The notes under the pieces were generated by a model. It searched no databases. It saw only the letters and a program-made list of their open reading frames with translations, and was not told the DNA's origin. This document shows, one piece after another, positions 35,536 through 45,480 of a stretch of 64,000 nt of DNA. Source of the stretch: Balneolaceae bacterium (GTDB taxonomy: Bacteria > Bacteroidota > Rhodothermia > Balneolales > Balneolaceae). The stretch covers positions 1-64,000 of the forward strand of contig PWWL01000353.1 of assembly GCA_003561515.1 (NCBI GenBank), written 5' to 3'. The position numbers were made by a program, and so were the translations under genes. Within the stretch, counting starts at the first letter, position 1, and each line of letters begins with the position of its first letter.

Positions 35536-37500
35536 TTACAGGTATGTTAATTCTGCTGACTTAAGTTTTTCACGCGCAAAAGATGCGTAAAAACCATCTG
35601 GAAACTGTAGTATAAGTTCTTCAAACAGATCTGAAACGAATTGGCGGTCTATTTGTACGGGTTGTGAACCTCTTCCAAAGAAGTGATCCTCATTCGACAG
35701 ATGAACTTCCAGTGTACTCTCGGCGTCCATAAAGCTAAAGATGTATGGCGACTCGCTGAGGTTATAAGACACGCCCTGCTGATACATCTGTTCGGCAATA
35801 ACAGCGCGATCCCACATCAATCTCTCAAGCAGGGGAGATTGTGATCCGGAATTAATCTGTCTTTCGATCAGATATAGAAGTATACTATGATATTCGGAGG
35901 GTAGGAGGCTTGCCAATTCTGCCGTTATATCGTCTGCAAATGGATTTCTGGGATTGGCAAGAATCGGTTCCAAAACCGGCAGCGCATCCTGATAATTGCC
36001 CGTGTGGATGGAAAAAAGCCCCTCACCAATCGCTTTCAGTACCGAGCCGGTGGTATCTGCTCGCTGTCCGTTACGTATCCACATTCTAAGTTTTATGGCA
36101 TCATTGGCATAGAATGATGTATGTCTGCGTTCCAGTGATCGGAGTTGTATTTCCGCGAAATCGTAGTCTCCGGCAAAAAAATCGGCCAGGCTTAAATAGT
36201 ACCTTGCCCTTTCAGATAGATTGGCGTTATCTGTGGCGCGGTCGGCCCGGGTCAGGGCTTGTCTTGCTGTAACATAATTCTTGCTAAAAAGAGCAAGTCG
36301 CCCCTCTGCGTAATAGGTATACGCTTTTTCTGCTGAAGGATGTTGGCTCATTGCCGTAAACCATTTTTCCGCTTTTTCAGAATTTTTAAAACGATCGAGC
36401 GAGAGATCAAGCAGCAGGGCGTAAACGCGGTTTGCACGATCGTAGGCGGGTGCCTGTTCAATGATAGCCTGTGCTGTTTCATAGGCCTGCAGATAAAGCT
36501 CTTGCCGGCGAAGTTCATTTTCGAGATTATGCAGGCCAAGGTACCGCGCCCACGAATTGTATGTTCGGGCCAGCTCTTCCATCGCTCTGTACTTATTCGC
36601 ACCCCGGCTGTTTTCAACGTAAAACCCAAATGCCTCAGCAGCATAGGGATACTGACCCGCAGAAAGCAGCTGATGCCCGAGTGACATCAGGGAAAATATG
36701 GTGTACGATGTTTCATTTTCGTAGTGACGGGCAAAATTGATTGCCCTCTGATATTCCTGCGTTTCGAGCAGGAGCCAGGTAAGCAGCTGGTAGAGTTGTG
36801 AGTATGCAGAATGTCCCATATCGAGATCAAATAGCATATCTTCGAGTTCGAAAGCCGCAATTTCATAAAGACGCTGATCACGCATTCGTAAGAACCGCTG
36901 CTGTACCATGCCCATTTGATCTGGCATCGCTATCACAAGTCTGTAAAACTCTTTTACCGACTCTTCGAAACGGCCCGCCTGCATGTAGGCATTGGCCAGT
37001 TCATTTAGAAAGAGAGTTGAATTGCCCATTCGATCGCGTGCAAGCTTGTACACATCGATCGCCTGATTATACTCGCGACGCTTTATCATAGATGAGGCAA
37101 CTGAGTAGTAGGTTTGCATATTTTCGCGGCCATCTTCCAGCGCTTGCTGCCATAAGTTTGCAGCTTCTTCTCTTTCTCGCATAAGATGCAGCACTTCTGC
37201 AAGTCGAAGCGTTGTTAGCAAGCGTGAGTGGTTGCGCTCAATTTGACGCCGTGCTGCCTGCTCTGCCTCATCAAGCATATCGAGGTTTATGAGGCATTCA
37301 ACATATCGGTCGAAAAAAATATGCGCGCCGGGATTGTTCTCGTGCAGATCTCGAAGAATAGGCAAGGCTTCATCATACTGTTGCTGCTGCATCATTCGAT
37401 TGGCAATCTGAAAGTCGGCACTCTGCGCTTGTAAACCGGATGATATCAACAGGATTGCAGAGATCGCTATCGAAATGATAAGGAGGAAATGTTTATGCAT
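35536..37500 (-). CDS. Exported TPR-repeat protein
   Basis: 654 aa from ATG 37500; a TTG at 37509 is less likely. The signal peptide is residues 1-26 (ending LQA). Multiple tetratricopeptide-like helix pairs run through the protein, for example QQQYDEALPILRDLHENNP, EYNQAIDVYKLARDRMG and GRFEESVKEFYRLVIAMP. TPR arrays are protein-binding scaffolds; this one is probably periplasmic or outer-membrane associated. Its start overlaps the maf stop by 8 nt and the secreted protein gene follows by 18 nt, so maf-TPR-exported protein form an operon. Confidence 0.8.
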   Translation of the reverse strand: MHKHFLLIISIAISAILLISSGLQAQSADFQIANRMMQQQQYDEALPILRDLHENNPGAHIFFDRYVECLINLDMLDEAEQAARRQIERNHSRLLTTLRLAEVLHLMREREEAANLWQQALEDGRENMQTYYSVASSMIKRREYNQAIDVYKLARDRMGNSTLFLNELANAYMQAGRFEESVKEFYRLVIAMPDQMGMVQQRFLRMRDQRLYEIAAFELEDMLFDLDMGHSAYSQLYQLLTWLLLETQEYQRAINFARHYENETSYTIFSLMSLGHQLLSAGQYPYAAEAFGFYVENSRGANKYRAMEELARTYNSWARYLGLHNLENELRRQELYLQAYETAQAIIEQAPAYDRANRVYALLLDLSLDRFKNSEKAEKWFTAMSQHPSAEKAYTYYAEGRLALFSKNYVTARQALTRADRATDNANLSERARYYLSLADFFAGDYDFAEIQLRSLERRHTSFYANDAIKLRMWIRNGQRADTTGSVLKAIGEGLFSIHTGNYQDALPVLEPILANPRNPFADDITAELASLLPSEYHSILLYLIERQINSGSQSPLLERLMWDRAVIAEQMYQQGVSYNLSESPYIFSFMDAESTLEVHLSNEDHFFGRGSQPVQIDRQFVSDLFEELILQFPDGFYASFAREKLKSAELTYL

Positions 37501-38107
37501 CTGTCCCAAAGAATATCGTTTGATGTATGCCTGGCATTACCGCTCTCAGATTCTGATAAAAAGAGTTCATCGGAAACCCTACCACGTTGTAATAGTCGCC
37601 TGAAATTTTTTTCACAAAAAGTGCTCCGTAATCGTCTTGTATTCCATACGCCCCGGCTTTGTCGAGCGGACTTCCACCGGAAACATACGAATCGATTTCA
37701 CTTTGCGATAACGGTGAAAATGTAACTTTTGTTCTATCAGAAAATGAAAAAGAGATTTCAATTGCACCGGCATCATTTACAAAAGCTACCCAAACGCCGC
37801 TGTGAACGAAATGTGATCGTCCGCTTAGACGATTCAGCATGTCTGATGCATCTTCAGCGTTTGCCGGTTTTCCCAAAATCTGTTGATCCAAACACACAAT
37901 TGTATCTGCAGCCACTACAAGTGCATTCTTATGGCGTGAGGCTACATCCTCGCCTTTTAGTGAGGCAAGGCGTTTCACAAGCTTTTTTGGAGACAGTCCA
38001 TCATGGCCGTTTTCATCCACATCAGACGGATCAATTATAAATGTCAGGTTCATTTGCCTGAAAAGCTCCGCTCTTCGAGGGCTCGCCGATGCCAGGATTA
38101 TGTTCAT
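37493..38107 (-). CDS. maf: Maf nucleotide pyrophosphatase
   Basis: 204 aa. SASPRRAELF (7-16) and VVAADTIVCLD (about 64-74) are the Maf signatures; the SGGSPLDKAGAYGIQ block is the C-terminal substrate site. Maf proteins hydrolyse non-canonical or canonical pyrimidine nucleotides (dTTP/UTP) and protect nucleotide pools. The last 8 nt overlap the TPR gene start. It is divergent from the small DUF3098 gene. Confidence 0.93.
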   Translation of the reverse strand: MNIILASASPRRAELFRQMNLTFIIDPSDVDENGHDGLSPKKLVKRLASLKGEDVASRHKNALVVAADTIVCLDQQILGKPANAEDASDMLNRLSGRSHFVHSGVWVAFVNDAGAIEISFSFSDRTKVTFSPLSQSEIDSYVSGGSPLDKAGAYGIQDDYGALFVKKISGDYYNVVGFPMNSFYQNLRAVMPGIHQTIFFGTDA

Positions 38108-38264
38108 GAATTTGTGAAAGTAGATCCGGTTTTTTTGTTAACGCGTTTTGAATAACTTAACACTTCAATCGTCATCAATAAAGCAAATTGTAGTTCCGGT
38201 TAAAACGAACTCAATTTTTGAGGCGGCCATCAGCATAAACATTGAATAATCTCATTTTAGAGCA

Positions 38265-38546
38265 ATGAAAGCCCAGAAAAAACGAAGAAATAAAAAGAAG
38301 GAATCTAAACCTATGCTATTTTCCGCGCTCAATTATAAGCTGATGGGGTTGGGCGCTCTGCTTGTGCTTATTGGCTTTACGGCCATGAGGCTTGAAAACG
38401 AGGCGCATGGGTTTGTATCTCTTTACATATCTCCGGTGGTGATTATGAGCGGATACATTTTTGTGATTTATGCAATTCTGAAGCGGGATCACAAATTGGA
38501 GGATACGGCATCCGGCAAAGCAAACGAAAAGGCTTCAGCATCGTAA
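38265..38546 (+). CDS. DUF3098 small membrane protein
   Basis: 93 aa. It has a basic N terminus (KKRRNKKKESK), then two membrane spans (about 26-44 and 52-72) and a polar tail. The layout and the NYKLMGLGALLVLIGF pattern fit DUF3098, a family restricted to Bacteroidota and relatives and usually placed near cell-division or undecaprenyl-phosphate genes. The function is unknown. It is 10 nt upstream of the DUF92 gene. Confidence 0.75.
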   Translation: MKAQKKRRNKKKESKPMLFSALNYKLMGLGALLVLIGFTAMRLENEAHGFVSLYISPVVIMSGYIFVIYAILKRDHKLEDTASGKANEKASAS

Positions 38547-38556
38547 CCGATCTAAC

Positions 38557-39402
38557 TTGGACAGGCTTACCACTTATATTTTCGGGTTCATCGTCATCTT
38601 CCTGTTCATTCTGGAGGGAAAGGCCAATGACCATTTCATGATATTATCCGGAGTTGCACTCTCGGTTCCCGTTGCATACTCTGCCTTTCTTGCCGGATGG
38701 ATAACGCTCGATGCCACAAAATCGGCGATTATACTGGGTACGATAACTCTTGGTTTTGGCGGCTGGTGGCTTGCTTTTGCGCTCATCTTTTTTTTCGTCA
38801 GCAGCAGCTATTTATCCGTTCTGAGAAAAAGAAAAATTACGGATACACGGGAAACAGAAAGTTTATGGTACAAAAGCAGTGATGAACGCCGCGACGGTTT
38901 CCAGGTATGGTCGAACGGGTTCTGGCTTGCTTTCTTTCTCATCCTTTGGTTTATAACAGGCCAACAGGCCATGCTTTTGGCTGCATTTGCAGCCGTTGCC
39001 GTTGCCACTGCCGACACCTGGGCAACAGAACTTGGATCATTGGTGCCCGGGAAAACAAGAATAATTACGAATTTCAGCGTAGTGGAGCCAGGAACTGATG
39101 GCGGTGTAAGTTTGAAGGGAACGGCCGCTGCCTTCGCAGGCAGTTTTTTTGGGGCTCTTTTTTTGCTTCCCACAGACCTTTTTTCTCCGGGGTTGATTGC
39201 GACGGTTTTCTTTGCCGGAGTTATCGGTTCGTTTGCTGATTCGTATGCCGGAGCCTATCTTCAATCGTCAAACGTTGCCGCGGTTCGCCCGTACGGCTTT
39301 ACTAAAACATCACAGGCTTTTAAAAATAACTTTGTGAACTGGCTATCTACCGGAATTGGAGGATTAGTCGCATTTCTGGTTGCAAACTTTTTCTTCTTAT
39401 GA
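38557..39402 (+). CDS. DUF92 integral membrane protein
   Basis: 281 aa with about seven spans. The signature region DTWATELGSLVPGKTRII (about 151-168), followed by PGTDGGVSLKGT and later GSFADSYAGAYLQ, is typical of DUF92/TMEM19-type proteins. The plant member VTE6 is a phytyl-phosphate kinase, so a lipid-phosphate kinase role is possible. The start is the TTG at 38557, which keeps the first span intact; the next ATG is 81 nt further in. The stop overlaps the symporter ATG (ATGA). Confidence 0.82.
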   Translation: MDRLTTYIFGFIVIFLFILEGKANDHFMILSGVALSVPVAYSAFLAGWITLDATKSAIILGTITLGFGGWWLAFALIFFFVSSSYLSVLRKRKITDTRETESLWYKSSDERRDGFQVWSNGFWLAFFLILWFITGQQAMLLAAFAAVAVATADTWATELGSLVPGKTRIITNFSVVEPGTDGGVSLKGTAAAFAGSFFGALFLLPTDLFSPGLIATVFFAGVIGSFADSYAGAYLQSSNVAAVRPYGFTKTSQAFKNNFVNWLSTGIGGLVAFLVANFFFL

Positions 39403-40715
39403 AATGGTATAAAAAATTACACTGGCAGATCATCATTGGATTAATCCTCGGACTCATCTGGGGCCTCATCTCGAGCGCTGTGGGACTGAATCAATTCACA
39501 AGCGACTTTATCCGGCCATTCGGTACCATATTTGTTGACCTGCTGAAACTGATAGCCATTCCTCTTGTTTTGGCATCGCTGGTGGTAGGCGTATCAAATC
39601 TGAACGATATGGCCAAGCTTTCGCGGATGGGCGGTAAAACGATTGGTATTTACATGATTACAACCACCCTTGCCATCGTGATCGGGCTAACTATCGTAAA
39701 CGTTATGCAGCCTGGCAAGGCACTTCCCGAAGAGACCCGTATGTCGCTTATGGAGAGTTACACCGAAGTTGTTGATGATCGTGACCAGGCAGCGCAGCAG
39801 GTGCTAGATCGAAGTCCGCTACAATTTCTTGTGGATATTGTTCCGGAAAACTTTTTTGAAGCCGCTTCCGACAATGCGAATATGCTTCAGGTTGTATTTA
39901 TAGCAATCATTCTGGGCCTTGGAATCATCAACATACCCGTTCAGAAAGGGAGGGCCTTAATCAACGTGTTCGAGGCACTGAATGATGTGATCATCAAAAT
40001 CGTGGATCTCATTATGAAGATGGCGCCCTACGGGGTTTTTGCTCTTATGGCGGTGGTAATCATCGACCTGGCAGGGGATGATCTGTCGCAAGCACTGAAT
40101 CTTCTTCGGGCGTTGGGATGGTACTGCCTGGCGGTGGCTATCGGGCTTTTATTACACGTGCTGATTGTTTACAGCAGCCTCTTCAAAATTTTTAGCAAGA
40201 TGAAGCTTCGCGATTTCTTTAAGGCCATACAGCCTGCCGTGCTTCTTGGATTCAGCACAAGTTCAAGCGCAGCTACACTGCCTGTAACCATGGAAAGGGT
40301 TGAAAAAAATCTTGGTGTCGAAGAAGAAGTTTCCAGTTTTGTACTTCCGGTCGGAGCCACCATCAACATGGACGGTACCAGTCTCTATCAGGCGGTCGCT
40401 GCTGTTTTCATAGCGCAGGCTCTTGGTATGGACCTGACCATAGCGCAGCAGCTTACAATTGTGCTGACGGCTACGCTGGCTTCGATTGGCGCTGCCGGAG
40501 TTCCGGGTGCCGGTATTATCATGCTTGTGATTGTTCTGCAGGCCATTCAAGTACCTGTAGAAGGTATCGCATTAATCCTCGGTGTTGACCGAATTCTGGA
40601 TATGTTGCGTACGGCAGTCAATATTACAGGGGATGCAGCCGTTTCCGTAGCAGTGGCACACACCGAAGGTAAACTCGGCAAGCTTCATTTCGACGACGAA
40701 TCAGACATTAATTGA
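39399..40715 (+). CDS. Dicarboxylate/amino acid:cation symporter (DAACS)
   Basis: 438 aa with eight spans and two re-entrant loops. The diagnostic serine-rich loop FSTSSSAATLPVTMERVEK (about 285-303) and INMDGTSLYQAVAAVFIAQ (about 322-340) are intact, as is NITGDAAVSVAVAH near the end. The family imports glutamate, aspartate, serine or C4-dicarboxylates with sodium or protons. It overlaps the DUF92 gene by 4 nt, implying translational coupling. Substrate choice cannot be read from the sequence. Confidence 0.92.
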   Translation: MKWYKKLHWQIIIGLILGLIWGLISSAVGLNQFTSDFIRPFGTIFVDLLKLIAIPLVLASLVVGVSNLNDMAKLSRMGGKTIGIYMITTTLAIVIGLTIVNVMQPGKALPEETRMSLMESYTEVVDDRDQAAQQVLDRSPLQFLVDIVPENFFEAASDNANMLQVVFIAIILGLGIINIPVQKGRALINVFEALNDVIIKIVDLIMKMAPYGVFALMAVVIIDLAGDDLSQALNLLRALGWYCLAVAIGLLLHVLIVYSSLFKIFSKMKLRDFFKAIQPAVLLGFSTSSSAATLPVTMERVEKNLGVEEEVSSFVLPVGATINMDGTSLYQAVAAVFIAQALGMDLTIAQQLTIVLTATLASIGAAGVPGAGIIMLVIVLQAIQVPVEGIALILGVDRILDMLRTAVNITGDAAVSVAVAHTEGKLGKLHFDDESDIN

Positions 40716-40781
40716 AACTTGTTTCATTGAATAAGGTTAGATCATCTGCATAATTACAGCATTTATTAAATAATAAAACCC

Positions 40782-41711
40782 ATGGTATTTATTCTAACAG
40801 CGGCATTATCATTTCTGTTAGCCCAGCCACAGCCGGCTGCAGCAGGCGGTGCAGCATTTTCAGATTCGACTTCTGAAGTATCTGACGAATACGGTAAAAA
40901 ACTGGATAAGGGCGTAGATGCATTTTACCGGACAGACTGGGAGACAGCATCCGCTATATTTACAGAATTGAATATGCAAAATCCTGAAGATCCAATGCCG
41001 GTATTTTTCCAGTCGATGCTTCCTTTTTGGGAATATTTTTTCATTGACCAGAGATCGGAATCTGCAGAGCAATTTCTAAAAATATCAGAACAAGCGGTTT
41101 CCCTAAGCCGTGAGAGGCTCGAGAAATCTCCCGGTGATACCACGATGGTGCTGATGTTGAGCGGCTTGTATGGATACCGCAGCCTCGTTGCTGCCGGAGA
41201 GAGCAACTATCGCACTGCCATGCAAAACGGCGTTACCGGATTCAGCTACACACGCAGGCTCCTTTCATTAGGCAGCGACAGGCCGGATGCAAGAATAGGA
41301 CGTGGGATGTTTTATTACATGGTTGGCAGTATACCAAGCGGGATGCGATGGGCTACCAACATGGCAGGTCTGAGGGGAGATGTGGAGCAGGGTTTTTCTG
41401 AACTTAAAATTGCAGCCGAAAGTGACAGTTATGTCAGCAATGATGCAAAAATGATGCTGATGTACCTTTACGATAAGGAGGGCAGATTCATCGAAGCATT
41501 GACGTATGCCGAACTTCTAACTGCAAAATTTCCGGAGAATGTCATCTTCAAATTTAAAAAAGCACAGATTCATGAAAATGCCGGCAACATAGACCATGCC
41601 GCCGCGTTGTACAGCGAGATTATCAAAATGGATAACCCAAGCTTTAATCGTTTAACGCAGAACAGTAAAGAGCGAATGTCTGAGCTTGATAAAATCAGCC
41701 ATAAACATTAG
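40782..41711 (+). CDS. Exported TPR-like protein
   Basis: 309 aa with a signal peptide (about 1-20, ending AAA). TPR-like units include GVDAFYRTDWETASAIFTEL (about 46-65) and, near the C terminus, EGRFIEALTYAELLTAKFPEN and NIDHAAALYSEIIKMD. A central segment, GMFYYMVGSIPSGMRWAT, is conserved-looking but unassigned. It is probably periplasmic. It follows the symporter by 66 nt. The function is unknown. Confidence 0.72.
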   Translation: MVFILTAALSFLLAQPQPAAAGGAAFSDSTSEVSDEYGKKLDKGVDAFYRTDWETASAIFTELNMQNPEDPMPVFFQSMLPFWEYFFIDQRSESAEQFLKISEQAVSLSRERLEKSPGDTTMVLMLSGLYGYRSLVAAGESNYRTAMQNGVTGFSYTRRLLSLGSDRPDARIGRGMFYYMVGSIPSGMRWATNMAGLRGDVEQGFSELKIAAESDSYVSNDAKMMLMYLYDKEGRFIEALTYAELLTAKFPENVIFKFKKAQIHENAGNIDHAAALYSEIIKMDNPSFNRLTQNSKERMSELDKISHKH

Positions 41712-41788
41712 AAATATGCTTGAGCTGTGTTGTTTTATTCCGAACTTCATTAAATAACTAACGTACTTCAATACATGAAAAGCTGCCT

Positions 41789-44266
41789 ATGGGGGTAATG
41801 TTACCGTATAAGAAATTTATTGTTTCTTCTTTACTTGCGGTTATTACTGTGGGCTTTTCTTTCTATTCTGTCAACGCCCAGGTACCCATAACGGATAACA
41901 GCCGCTTCGATGTTACCTTCACTCTGGGAGAAACTGTAAAGGAAAAACAGTCTGTCGCACTATCGATCGGTGATTTGAAATTGCTTACAGGAGCAGATAC
42001 CGCTGTATCAATCCGGGACTGGAATGAACGTAACGATCATGGGTTTTTTGTGAACGATAACTCCGGGATGGTGGCCATTAATGGTCTTCGGCCCGGTTCT
42101 CAAAACGACGGTATATATGCCGTACTGCAGTTCATAAATGAGTCTCGCTCTGATTTCGATGCTTTTGAAATCGCATTTGATTTTCTCTACAAAAAAGAAC
42201 CGGACATTCGCGGTGAACTCAAACTCTACTACAGGGTAAATCAAAACGCCTGGAATGAACTTGCCGGTACTGCTGTATCAATGTCCTCATTACAGAGCAG
42301 CGGCACATCATGGAGCTCCTTCTCCATACAATCCCACATAGATGGGATCTACCTGAGGCACGGTGATATACTTGAGTTTGCCTGGATTCCTGATAATTTA
42401 TTGACCGAAGAGTCGTCTCATTTGCCCATCGCGCTTCAGCAGATCGAACTAAGACCGGCCGTAACACGTCCTGAACCACCGGCACGCGGAAGCATCATCA
42501 TAACCGAGATTTTAACGTCTGACCCACAAAGCAGCTTGCCTGAGTACATCGAGGTCTACAATCCTACCGGCGATGCGGTTCCGCTTAAGGGGATGGTAAT
42601 AGCAACCGGTTCAGGAGAAATTGTGGTGCAGGGGCAGAAGTATGTGGATCCATATTCATTCTTTGTACTTGCAACAACAGGCGGAGCAGAGTCAATTCCG
42701 TTTGATTACGATTACCGCTATCCAATAAAGCTGCTCGCACCCGGAAGCGCTTTTGTTGAACTGCGCTTCGGTGATACGGAAACCGCGAAAGCAACATACA
42801 ATCAGGCACAAGCAGGCGTTGCTCTCGAGCTCGATCAGGTATCCAATGCATTCGACGGATACACAAGCATGCAGCATTTCGCAAACTCGCCATTCGAGAT
42901 TGAGCGCGGTTTGCATGGTACACCGGGCAGGAGAGGCACCACATCCAGGATGTTTTCACACGCTATTCAATATCCCGGCTGGCATATAGTTTCGCTTCCC
43001 GGCATACATAACAGCAGGCTGAACCGAAACAGCGACCTTGACTACAGAGATCTTTCAGGCGATGAAATCGTACCCTCGGTTGACGATCTGCGTAAGCCAA
43101 TTCTTGTGTACGCGGATGAAGAGTCGCTATCTAAACCGTTATTCGTAGACGAAAACGGGAGCACGTCAGATCAGTTTATGCGCTCGGATTTTGGGCAAGA
43201 TGTGGGGTTTTCACTCATTTCACTGCCCGGCTACAACAGCATACGTCTTGGCAGCATTGCCAACGAAATGAATCTGCCCGTTACCCCTGCAGTACAGGTT
43301 TGGGATGCTTCTGAACAAGCTTTTCGGGTGAAATTCGGCAGTGATGCTGAATTAAACCCATGGAGCCCCATCATCATTAACAGCGAAGTACAAACGCCGG
43401 CACACGTGCTGGATGAATCGAGAATTTCATCTGCCGCAGAACTTGACAGATTTATCAGGATCAGACTTTTTGAAGAAGAGACGGGCAGAAGAGACGGATT
43501 AAAAGACGAGCTGGTTTTGGGTTTCTCGGATTCCCGCATGTTGAGAACCGATCGCAGGTTCGATCTGCCAAAGCTGTTTCCCATCCTGCATCCTGAAGAG
43601 GTACAAAATGAAATAACCCTTTTGTATGCTGGCAATACGCTGAGCCGACACAGGGCTAACAGCTTTACCCATCTGCCTCATGAACTTGATGACACTTATC
43701 AAATCGGTGTAGGTATAGCCACCTCAAAAAGTGTAATTCAGGGTGTGCTCGACTGGTCGGCAATGCAGGATATCCCGGATGAGTGGGTTTTGACACTTGA
43801 AGACCGAGTAACAGGGAACAGTATCGATATGAGGGAGCATGCCAACTACCGCTTCAGGTACACTTCCTCAGCTGAAATAGATCGCGAAGAGATAGCAGAG
43901 AACCCACTAACTCCCGTTACACCCCACCAAAACGAGCGGTTTGTAATTACGATAAAGCCATACAAGTCGGCACTTGATTCGTTTGGTGATAGTGTAAGGC
44001 CGGGAAGTGTTGAACTGAGACAGAATTTCCCGAATCCGTTCAATCCTGCCACAAACATTGTTTATTACCTGCCTGAAGAGACTCATGTGCGCATTGGCAT
44101 CTGGAATGTTGTTGGCCAGCAGGTAGCACTTCTTGTTGATGATACCATGAGAGCCGGAGAAAATTCTGTATCATGGAATGCTGCCGATATGCCGAGCGGC
44201 ATCTACATCGTGCAGCTAGAGACGGGGAACCGAATTTTTACGAGAAAAATAACATTGATAAAATAA
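41789..44266 (+). CDS. T9SS-exported protein with lamin-tail domain
   Basis: 825 aa. The signal peptide ends SVNA. A lamin-tail (LTD) domain is at about 232-320: RGSIIITEILTSDPQ, LPEYIEVYNPTGDAVPLKGM. The last 80 residues are a type A T9SS sorting domain: LRQNFPNPFNPATNIVYYL, then GQQVALL, MPSGIYIVQLETG and ITLIK. Such proteins cross the outer membrane through T9SS and are released or surface-attached. LTD domains are common in secreted nucleases and polymer-binding proteins. No catalytic motif is seen, so a binding or structural role is most likely. ATG 41798 is an alternative start. Confidence 0.85.
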   Translation: MGVMLPYKKFIVSSLLAVITVGFSFYSVNAQVPITDNSRFDVTFTLGETVKEKQSVALSIGDLKLLTGADTAVSIRDWNERNDHGFFVNDNSGMVAINGLRPGSQNDGIYAVLQFINESRSDFDAFEIAFDFLYKKEPDIRGELKLYYRVNQNAWNELAGTAVSMSSLQSSGTSWSSFSIQSHIDGIYLRHGDILEFAWIPDNLLTEESSHLPIALQQIELRPAVTRPEPPARGSIIITEILTSDPQSSLPEYIEVYNPTGDAVPLKGMVIATGSGEIVVQGQKYVDPYSFFVLATTGGAESIPFDYDYRYPIKLLAPGSAFVELRFGDTETAKATYNQAQAGVALELDQVSNAFDGYTSMQHFANSPFEIERGLHGTPGRRGTTSRMFSHAIQYPGWHIVSLPGIHNSRLNRNSDLDYRDLSGDEIVPSVDDLRKPILVYADEESLSKPLFVDENGSTSDQFMRSDFGQDVGFSLISLPGYNSIRLGSIANEMNLPVTPAVQVWDASEQAFRVKFGSDAELNPWSPIIINSEVQTPAHVLDESRISSAAELDRFIRIRLFEEETGRRDGLKDELVLGFSDSRMLRTDRRFDLPKLFPILHPEEVQNEITLLYAGNTLSRHRANSFTHLPHELDDTYQIGVGIATSKSVIQGVLDWSAMQDIPDEWVLTLEDRVTGNSIDMREHANYRFRYTSSAEIDREEIAENPLTPVTPHQNERFVITIKPYKSALDSFGDSVRPGSVELRQNFPNPFNPATNIVYYLPEETHVRIGIWNVVGQQVALLVDDTMRAGENSVSWNAADMPSGIYIVQLETGNRIFTRKITLIK

Positions 44267-44393
44267 ATGTCAATGCGGCTTCACCCCGCTGATACTGCAG
44301 TAAATCTCAGTTACATGATTCTTTTGAAAGAAAAGGTCATTTCGATTCTCAATTTAGACTCAATAGTACGTTCAGAAAAACCCCAACACTTTT

Positions 44394-45212
44394 ATGCAGC
44401 ATAAATCGATCCAGGGAATTGATGTGCCGGAAATAGGACTTGGCACATACAAACTTTACGGCAAAGAGTGCATGAAAACGGTTACCGATGCCATTTCGAT
44501 GGGATACAGGCATATAGACACAGCCCAGATGTACAAAAATGAAAAAGAAATCGGAGACGCGATTTATGGATCGGGTATTGACCGTGAAGAATTTTTCATT
44601 ACAACAAAAATCTGGCATACCAATCTCGATCACGATGATGTGCTTCAAACCGTTGAAGACAGCCTCCGCGAACTTCGCTCTCCCTATGTTGATCTTTTGT
44701 TGATTCATTGGCCTAACAGTCAGTATCCTCTTGAGCAGACGCTTGAGGCCATGATGGTGCTGCGCGATCAGGGTAAGGCAGAATCCATCGGGATCAGCAA
44801 TTTCCCTCTTTCGATGACAAAATCCGTAATCGAAGACCTGCGTATCCCAATTCTCTGTAACCAGGTTGAATATCACCCTTACCTCGCACAGTTCGACCTT
44901 TTAGACTACTCGTACGACAACGAAATTCTAATTGGTGCTTACAGTCCTCTTGCTCAGGGTAAGGTTTTTCAGGACGAGGTACTTGCCCGGATAGGCAGTG
45001 AATATGGCAAAACTGCGGGGCAGGTTGCATTGCGCTGGCTCATAGAGCAAGAGAATGTTATAGCCATCCCAAAGGCCACATCTTCTGAACACCTTCGCGA
45101 AAATCTGGACATATTTGATTTTCAACTAAGCGACGAGCACTTCGAATCGATAGACACTCTCGCCAGAAATCTGCGGCTTGTGAGTCCTTCATTCGCTCCG
45201 GAATGGGAGTAA
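44394..45212 (+). CDS. Aldo/keto reductase
   Basis: 272 aa, the short AKR5-like type. The catalytic tetrad is complete: D42 and Y47 in HIDTAQMYKNE, K72 in TTKIW and H105 in LLLIHWP. IGISNFPLSM (about 132-141) and AIPKATSSEHLRENL (about 224-238) are the family signatures and part of the NADPH site. It reduces aldehydes or ketones in the cytoplasm; 2,5-diketo-gluconate reductase-like activity is the usual guess. It is probably monocistronic. Confidence 0.93.
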   Translation: MQHKSIQGIDVPEIGLGTYKLYGKECMKTVTDAISMGYRHIDTAQMYKNEKEIGDAIYGSGIDREEFFITTKIWHTNLDHDDVLQTVEDSLRELRSPYVDLLLIHWPNSQYPLEQTLEAMMVLRDQGKAESIGISNFPLSMTKSVIEDLRIPILCNQVEYHPYLAQFDLLDYSYDNEILIGAYSPLAQGKVFQDEVLARIGSEYGKTAGQVALRWLIEQENVIAIPKATSSEHLRENLDIFDFQLSDEHFESIDTLARNLRLVSPSFAPEWE

Positions 45213-45303
45213 TTCACTGCTACACAACAAGCTAAGGTGTCAGGGAACGAATCAGGCGTGAACATTCTTTTATTTGGTATACAGCTAACTAAAAACATGA
45301 TTC

Positions 45304-45480
45304 ATGCTTAAGACTTCCGATTACTTCATTCTATTTGCAGCTTTGATTTCCATGGCTCTCTCCATCTTCCTGTGGTTTAGCGGTGACACGGATGCAGGCC
45401 TGTTTGTAGGCATATGGGTTCCTTCAATACTTGGTTTTGGAGCATATTTCAAAATTATTAAATACAGGAGCCAGCTATGA
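45304..45480 (+). CDS. Small membrane protein, 58 aa
   Basis: A short gene, ATG 45304 to TGA 45480. The product begins MLKTSDYFILFAALISMALS and continues with LWFSGDTDAGLFVGIWVPSI, so it has two membrane spans (about 6-25 and 32-50) and a short basic tail. The pattern resembles small proteins seen in many Bacteroidota genomes. Its stop overlaps the start of the next small gene by ATGA. The function is unknown. Confidence 0.7.
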   Translation: MLKTSDYFILFAALISMALSIFLWFSGDTDAGLFVGIWVPSILGFGAYFKIIKYRSQL